A DNA stretch of 64,000 nucleotides, from NCBI RefSeq assembly GCF_032118995.1, contig NC_092649.1, positions 26,409,927 through 26,473,926 of the forward strand. Direction: 5' to 3'. Positions 57,718 through 64,000 of this stretch are shown piece by piece (positions within the stretch are counted from its first letter, which is position 1; every line of letters begins with the position of its first letter). The translations under genes and the position numbers were made by a program. The notes below the pieces were generated by a model that made no database searches, was not told where the DNA came from, and saw only the letters and a program-made list of their open reading frames with translations. This DNA is from Asterias amurensis. Its lineage: Eukaryota; Echinodermata; Asteroidea; Forcipulatida; Asteriidae.

Positions 57718-58469
57718 TTAAGCTCAGAACTGTGTACATTATTCAAAGAGTTGTGACATTGGGAGGGGGGGGGGACACAGTAGGAACGAGTTTTCTGTTG
57801 TCATGTGACAGCTCGACGCCATTGCCGTCCAGACGAATAAAACACAACCCCGTCTGGCACCATGCTCTTTTTTGTTTACCCAAAAAATTCTTTTTTTAAG
57901 TCACAACTCTCTCAACACACAGCTCTGCTTCAACTGGGACTAATTTCATTAAGCCTGTATGCACACAGCATTATCTTGCTCAACAGAAATTGATTACCTG
58001 CCAAAGTACAAAATGTTTAGCACATTTTACAATGCTGCAACTGGTGCCTACCCTACTCAGTTGTTTTTGCTTAAATTGCTGAGCAGTAACTTCTGCTTAA
58101 CATTATTGTGAAATTAGAAAGCCTAACAATTTCACCATTTTGTGACAAGTCCGAAAAGGGTTGCATAAGATAAGTGAACACGTACAACTTGCCAAACAAC
58201 AAAGAGAAAAATACGCTAAAAGTTAATTAAAATTCAAGCAAATCTACAGGTCCAAAAGACCCCAGGAAAAGATACTATGTATTGGTAAAGCTGGCTAATT
58301 ATCCAGATTCGCTTTAAGATATTTGAAAAAAAAGAAAAGAAAAAAAAGAAAGGGAAACTTTTGAATCACATAGGGGCACCACCAATGCAGCGTTTAAAAA
58401 AACTACATTTACTTGTAAAAAAATCTATCATTTTACTCTTGTATCTGGTTCATATAAACCAATGCCCTA

Positions 58470-58672
58470 AAGCTGGTTCATACTTCCTGCGAACGTGAAT
58501 GTGAAGTGAATGTTGACGTCACAAATTCGCAACAAATAATTTGCAGCAGTTCAACTCAGTTTAACTCACTTGCGAATATCGCTGAGAATATTGCTGCGAA
58601 AGAAGAGTTGTGATGTCAAATTCACTTCGCCTTCGCATTCGCATGAAGTATGAACCGGGCTAAATTTGAAGA
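58470..58672. mobile_element. MITE with AGCTGGTTCATACTTC termini
   Basis: The right end inverts to AGCCCGGTTCATACTTC. The arms share GAATGTGAAGTGAAT-type sequence. It lies between GCNT and CNBP. Confidence 0.65.
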
Positions 58673-60185
58673 ATGGGACAACTTTTTGTCTCCTCTCAGA
58701 CTGAATTTAAGTCAAAACTCTTTCATTGAGTGTATTTTGGACGACAACCAACCAATGACAAACAGGCACTTTAGTTGTGAAATCTAAAGGCCTACAATGG
58801 AGTTTTGCAACGTCAAGCCAAGGAAAGACAATTTACTCTTCCAATTTCCAAAAGGAACACGTTTCTGTCCAGTTTTCTCAATACATGTACATGTAGAAAG
58901 AAACTCGTCCCTTTAAGACGAGTCAACTTGTTAATTCATGACAAGAAACAGAAATTCTCTACGTCAAATAGTATCTGATGCAAGTTTAAAGTGTTTTGAT
59001 TGAACACTGCAAAGAGATGTAATAAATTTGAAAACCCCCCAAATGTAACTGAGCCCTTATACTTGATTTAAGTTGGGTCAGAACTCAGAACAATTCACAA
59101 CCCCCAGCATGAATATTGAGCAACATTCAAACCGTAGTTGTTAAAAACATAAAAACACACAAAAGATAACGATCCAATGAGCCTAAATAATTCTATCATT
59201 GTAAAAAACCAATGATGACTGTTCGATCTAAAAGTACTTTTTTCACCCTCCTCTGCAGTGCACTCACGACAGAATTTTTTCTAAAACCTATTCTGTAGTA
59301 CATTTTCTGTTGAGCCTACTTCTAAACAATCAAGGACAATTTTCTCATGCTAGAATAGAAAAGTTCATTTCTACAAAGACAATTTTCAAAATAATAAAGA
59401 AGACACAACAAACAAATGAAGAACTACAGAAACTACAGAATCCACCCACACCACTGAACCCCCTAACCTCGTCTCTGTCTCAAGACAAAACAACCCATCC
59501 ATCCCCCAAAAGGTTGTTGTTCCAACGATGGTACGCCAAAATTCTCCTAAATTTTCTCCAAATATTCCGGTTCTTTTTCAAACCGTTGATATACTTCAAC
59601 TGTTGGTCAAATTCTTCCTAACAAACGCTCCCCCCTTTCATCTTTCCCATGAAAGGAACCCCTGCCAACTCACCGTGCCTGTTCTCGACATCAGGTGTTC
59701 TTAAAAGCTTTCATTTTTTTTTATCACCTATATTTTAGTTTTCTTTTTGGTTGGAAGTGAACAATGTGTCCTATTGCTTTTATACCGCTTGCATAATTTT
59801 ATGGTGCTATTTTCTTTTCTTTTTATATGGAAGTTTAAATGAATGTCAGTGGATTTTGTGTGATGACAGATCTGAAGTCAGTTTATGTTACGATTTTGTT
59901 TGTTTTTATAAACACTTAATCTACAGGTAATACTTAATTTTTTTTTTGATGAAACTCATGAGAAACACAGGCACCTCCTACTCACACACACTCACACTAC
60001 ACCCAGCCCTCTCAACAGCCCGAGGCCGGACCAAACAGCCTCAGACCAGTTGGAACTGGTTCGCACCAGTTCATCACAGGTTGCTGATGCTGGCTGGTTA
60101 TCAACCAGGCATTTCGCCAACCCTTGAGACGACTGAAACTGGATAAAATGCCTGTGAGGCGCGCAGGAAGCTAACCTGAGCCTGC

Positions 60186-63100
60186 TCACTCCGGGCAGTC
60201 ACGGGCAATGTGGCCTTCAAGGCTACACTTGTAACAGGTCTTGTCGGCATTGTTGGCGCTACGACGAGGTCGCCTCTCTCCTCCACCCTCCTGGGGGCAG
60301 TCACGAGCAAGATGACCGGTTTGATCGCAACTGATGTACGGGGAAACAAAAATAACAAAGAACCAAATCAAGATTTTATGCTACACAAACAATATGGTTG
60401 GGTGTTGGTAGGCACTTTATACACCAACACTGCAATACAATCTCATGAATAACTGCAATACAATCAAATGAATAGTGTTTCAGTCAAAACGCTGTCCAAC
60501 TCGTCCAGCTGGCTCGTCAATCCTGAAGACCTACCACTACATATTGTAAACTACTTCATATAAGCTCAAACTACAAGTCCCTGCTGAAAGAAAACCTTTA
60601 AAATATAGAAAAAGCTGGCAGAATAATAGTAATAACAGTCAGTTTTTCTATAGCGCTTTAAATACCCAAAAGGGCATCTCAAAGAGCTTCCACATTAATA
60701 ATAATCACCTTTAAATAATTTCTTTCATTCATTCATTCATTCATTCATTCATTTTTAATCAGAAAAAAAAGCCTGGCAGCACACAGCTAAATTATGTTGC
60801 ACTACAAGGTAAAAGTATTGATAAAAATTGTACAGATGAAAGACATAAAATTGTGCCACCGCAGTACGGGGGTACACATTAACACAAAGATGACAATAAA
60901 TATAAATATAAATTGGATAAACCACTAAAAGACACAATAAAAATGCACAGGGTGTCGTGGGAACCTTCTTACGTTGAAACCCCACTATGAAATAAACCAG
61001 CTAACAAACAGGGTACCCTAGCAATCAAAAACAGAACAGCCCCCAAAAAATACATTTTTAAAAAGATGAAAAGAAATAGGAACACAAATTATTTATAAAA
61101 CAATGAGAAGATCATAAAAAATAAATAATAATAACCAATTCTTACATAGCGCATTTCACAATAACCGTATCAATCGCTTTACATAAGTGCCCTGGTCATA
61201 GGGCCAATAACATCCCTTTTTAATGTTTCTCAGCTCCCTTGGGAGTATACAACCTGGGCAACAGTTTATATCGCTCCCAAGGCTTTTTCATTCACAATAT
61301 CAACCTCTACCCTCACAGGTACCCATTTATTCCCCTGTACATCATGTATGTTGTGGGAGACCCTCATATACATTGAGGCCCCAATATGAGGGGATACTTG
61401 CATTGAAATTCAAAATTACAACCCCTGGATCATCTCAGCTCCCTGGGGAGTATACAGCCCGTGCTGCCAAATATGTAGCGCAATTAACAAGAACCATCTC
61501 AGCCCTCGCAGGTACCCATTTACCCCTGGGTGGAGAGAGGCTTATGGTTAAGTGTCTTGCTCAAGGACACAAGTAGGCCTGGGCGAATTATTCGAATATC
61601 CGGTTAATGGCGAATAGGTTTTCCTATCCGTAACCGCGAATGCCTTTTTTTTCTTAACCGGATATCCGCATAGGGCGCGAATAGCTATTTATAAACCGGG
61701 TAGTTCTGTAATTACAACCAAGTAACCGGATATTCTTTAATATCCGAATATCCGCGGACGTCGGGCGACAACTGACATGAATGTTTTGTCTGAATCCTAA
61801 TGAAACTTCTATTAAGACAGCATAAAACAGCATAAATTAAGTATTTAACTATGCTCACCTCCGTGAAGAGTCAAAACAATGACATTTCTGACGTAATTTG
61901 TTCAAAGATTACAAAAGTTTTCCTTCACGTAGAGTCATCCACGGTCAAAAGAAAAAGCAAATCGCCATCTTTAAATTAGATCCGGTCATTTTTATGAATG
62001 AACCGAGTGACACTGTCTAAAACTAATATCAATCCGCCCAGAAGATCTCATTCACAAACAAACAGCGCCCTCTAGCGAAAAACAATAAAAATTAATTAAT
62101 TAATTAATTTTTTTTTAATTTTTTTTTTTATAGCGCCCTCTAGCGGCGAAAAAAACTATTCGAATATCCGGTTAATTTCGGATAGTTGGCCAGCGGTATC
62201 CGAATAACAAAATTTCACTATTCGCCCAGCACTGGACACAAGTGTCACCACTGGGTTTCCGAACCCACACTCTGCAGAACAGAAACACCAGAGCTTGAGC
62301 ACAGTGCTCTTATCCGCTCGGCCACAACACCCCATGAAGAATGTCGTGTGGGTGGACCATACATATTTCATGACAAACGGTTTCAAAAGCTTTTCACAAC
62401 TCAGAAGAGTGACATGACAAGCTTAAAGGTCCTGCTGGCGAGTAAATGACAACAAAAGTTACTTAGACACTAACCTTGGGTTTGGTGAGTTGGTCTATTG
62501 AAAAGCATTTGCAACCATTCGTTATAAAAGGCATTTGGTTTAAAAAAAAAAAGATGTTCTAAAAGTAGAACACAATGATCCACACGAATATGCCTTGAAA
62601 TTGCGTGCCGGAATCTTTCACAACGTATAAGGAAAACCATGCAGTTTTAAGGCACATTTGTCTGGACCATTATCTTCTACTTTTAAAACATCTTTCGAAC
62701 AATACATGCCTTTCATAACTAACAGTTTTAAACATTTTCAACGACCGACTCTCCCAATCCAAGGTAACGTGTCATTTAAAGGACAAACTCATGGGCTACT
62801 CTTTTCAAAAGCTCAAGTGCAAGCCCTGAATAAGAAAAATGTAGTAATGAGAAGAAAAAAAACTCACACATGACAGGTTCTCTCCGGGCACTGGCCGGAC
62901 AGGTGACCAGGCTGCTGGCAATTGTAGCACTTGCGGTCATCCTCTCCGTCGGCGGCGGAGGGCAATTCCGGGCAGTTGCGCTTCAAATGACCGGGCTGGT
63001 CGCAGTTGTAGCACAACTTCTCTTCCTTGTTATCGGGGCACTCACGGCTGATGTGGCCCTTCTTGCGACAAGTGTAGCACTCAACAATGCGAGCTATTCA

Positions 63101-63439
63101 GAAAAAAAATGTAAAATTTTTAGTTCCCTTGTGTTTTATTGATTTTGCTTTCATTTAATTTTTGTTATATTGGAAGTAAAAATACTTTGGTTAAAGTTGC
63201 AACAATTTTTGCAGCTGAAAACTGGACAAAGAACAGCCCTTAGCTTGACTGCGCTTTGTCCTAGTACTTCATTTTTGTAAGGGTGAGACATACATCGTTA
63301 GAAAAGGCAGAGCTGTCGGACTCAGGTTGACATGGTGGAGTAATTCATACGAATTACCTACGGGATCAACACTTACGTTTAGCTGGGTGAGGGCAGTCGC
63401 TTGCATTGTGCCCTTCTTCATCACAGTTGTAGCACTTGT
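60186..63439 (-). CDS. CNBP: CCHC zinc-knuckle nucleic acid-binding protein (CNBP/ZNF9), 3' part
   Basis: Three exons lie in the window: 63439-63377, 63093-62868 and 60330-60186 (stop TGA at 60188-60186). They encode six CX2CX4HX4C knuckles: CYNCDEEGHNASDC, CYTCRKKGHISREC, CYNCDQPGHLKRNC, CYNCQQPGHLSGQC, CHVCDQTGHLARDC (split by the last intron) and CYKCSLEGHIARDC. The protein ends HIARDCPE as CNBP proteins do. The family binds G-rich single-stranded nucleic acid and acts in transcription and translation control. The first exon(s), including the start and probably one more knuckle and the RGG segment, lie beyond the right edge. The 3' UTR boundary was not found. Confidence 0.93.
61125..62340 (-). 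mobile_element. tRNA-derived SINE with LINE-type 3' tail, split by a hAT-like element
   Basis: On the minus strand the head (about 62340-62243) resembles a tRNA with A-box GGCCGAGCGGATAAG and B-box GGGTTCGGAAACCC. The tail (about 61125-61200) ends GCGCTATGTAAGAATTGGTT plus an ATT repeat. A related head is at 35515-35640, and a tail fragment of the same type at 39464-39560. Confidence 0.65.
61574..62234. mobile_element. hAT-like element inserted in a SINE, 8-bp TSD
   Basis: Begins TAGGCCTGGGCGAAT and ends ATTCGCCCAGCACTG, flanked by GACACAAG (61566-61573, 62235-62242). The interior repeats CGAATATCCGGTTAA-type motifs and is non-coding. It splits a tRNA-derived SINE in the last CNBP intron. 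Confidence 0.85.
62475..62774. mobile_element. Degenerate family 2 element
   Basis: Body motifs (GTTATAAAAGGCATTTGG, CTACTTTTAAAACATCTTTC) are kept; the termini and the central dyad are eroded. It lies in the last intron of CNBP. Confidence 0.55.
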
Positions 63440-64000
63440 CTGTCAATGAAAATAAATATGTAGGATTATTTGTGAACTACAAACTTTAAGAAGCACTTCA
63501 AAGTTTCCTAACGAATGCTTTTATTTAAATGTGAGTAAAGCACAAAAAGAATGCGGTACTTTTTTGCAATTTACAGGTTATGTCATAGATTGGTTTTTGT
63601 CAAACACACAAGCGCGAGTGTGAAACAAAATTATCTTCCAGTTTCATCAAGTCAATGAGGTTTAGGTTATGTTTTTGTTTTTAGTTTTGCATGCGCAAAG
63701 TTTAGAATGTAATTTTGGCACTGTTCGAATGCGGAGGGTGACGCATTGACACTCACAATACGCAGTGAACAATTTAAAAACTGCAAGTAGATTATAGCTT
63801 TTTATACGACTCTCCCGTTCGAGCAACTGATTGGTGGATTAGCGCGTAATGGAAGATAAAACTGTGTAATTTTCAGCTAAACAAAATGTGTACTTTACAT
63901 TGTACAATGTCAAGCAACAACATCAAAAAACAATCTACATTATAAGATTAGGCTCTACATCCCGTTTTGGGCTAAGCCAAACTTCTTAAGCCACCGTACA
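63440..64000. other. CNBP intron upstream of the exon at 63439
   Basis: No further zinc-knuckle exon is visible. The sequence is AT-rich with nothing else supported. Confidence 0.6.

Larger units (their letters stand above)
54056..60185. other. Intergenic: GCNT 5' flank to CNBP 3' end
   Basis: Apart from the SINEs, family 2 elements and MITEs listed separately, I see only AT-rich sequence and homopolymer runs. The CNBP 3' UTR must begin at 60185; its polyadenylation site was not assigned. Confidence 0.6.

Noticed and set aside
59310-59621. 103-aa plus-strand frame
   Set aside because: AT-rich intergenic sequence; composition and lack of splice or homology signals suggest chance.
1-64000. 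CRISPR arrays, operons, rRNA, viral or LTR elements
   Set aside because: The repeats are dispersed TIR elements rather than spaced arrays, the genes have introns, and no capsid, envelope, integrase or LTR structure was seen.

Overview
The window is animal nuclear DNA with many introns and dense non-autonomous transposons. Exon sequences (WASP, selenoprotein K, CNBP) read as an invertebrate deuterostome. The TTAA-flanked families beginning AGGCAGTGGACACTATTGG and AGGAACACGTTGCCTTGG remind me of sea-star (echinoderm) genomes; that assignment rests on memory and is an inference. No viral or LTR-type element was recognised.

Every gene I can support lies on the minus strand. From right to left they are: (1) CNBP, zinc-knuckle exons at 60186-63439, 5' end beyond the window; (2) a single-exon GT14/GCNT glycosyltransferase at 52634-54055; (3) an unrecognised coiled-coil gene, nine coding exons from 50041 down to 40777 with the 3' end unresolved; (4) SELENOK, 36355 to about 30190, with an in-frame TGA for selenocysteine; (5) a complete WASP/N-WASP gene, coding exons 27223 to 12748, 492 aa (WH1, basic, GBD, proline-rich, two WH2, acidic tail); (6) a second partial WASP, WH1 exons only, 8906 to 1452, preceded by an orphan copy of the SELENOK terminal exon.

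Items 5 and 6 result from a partial tandem segmental duplication. Block B (about 22871-30742) holds the SELENOK last exon through WASP exon 6 and is repeated as block A (about 1347-12508). Introns differ by roughly 2% in the stretches I aligned by eye, but the five WH1-coding exons differ at 27 of 511 sites, 23 of them amino-acid-changing. This suggests adaptive divergence of the two WH1 domains and is the most interesting signal here. All five exons of copy A remain open and keep their splice sites, but no GBD or VCA exon follows before the window edge.

Non-coding space is largely filled by TIR elements: two TTAA-flanked families, hAT-like elements with clear 8-bp target duplications, a TA-flanked mariner-like element and several palindromic elements. 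tRNA-derived SINEs and one 5'-truncated LINE are also present. SELENOK also carries a candidate SECIS and a hairpin directly after its stop codon.
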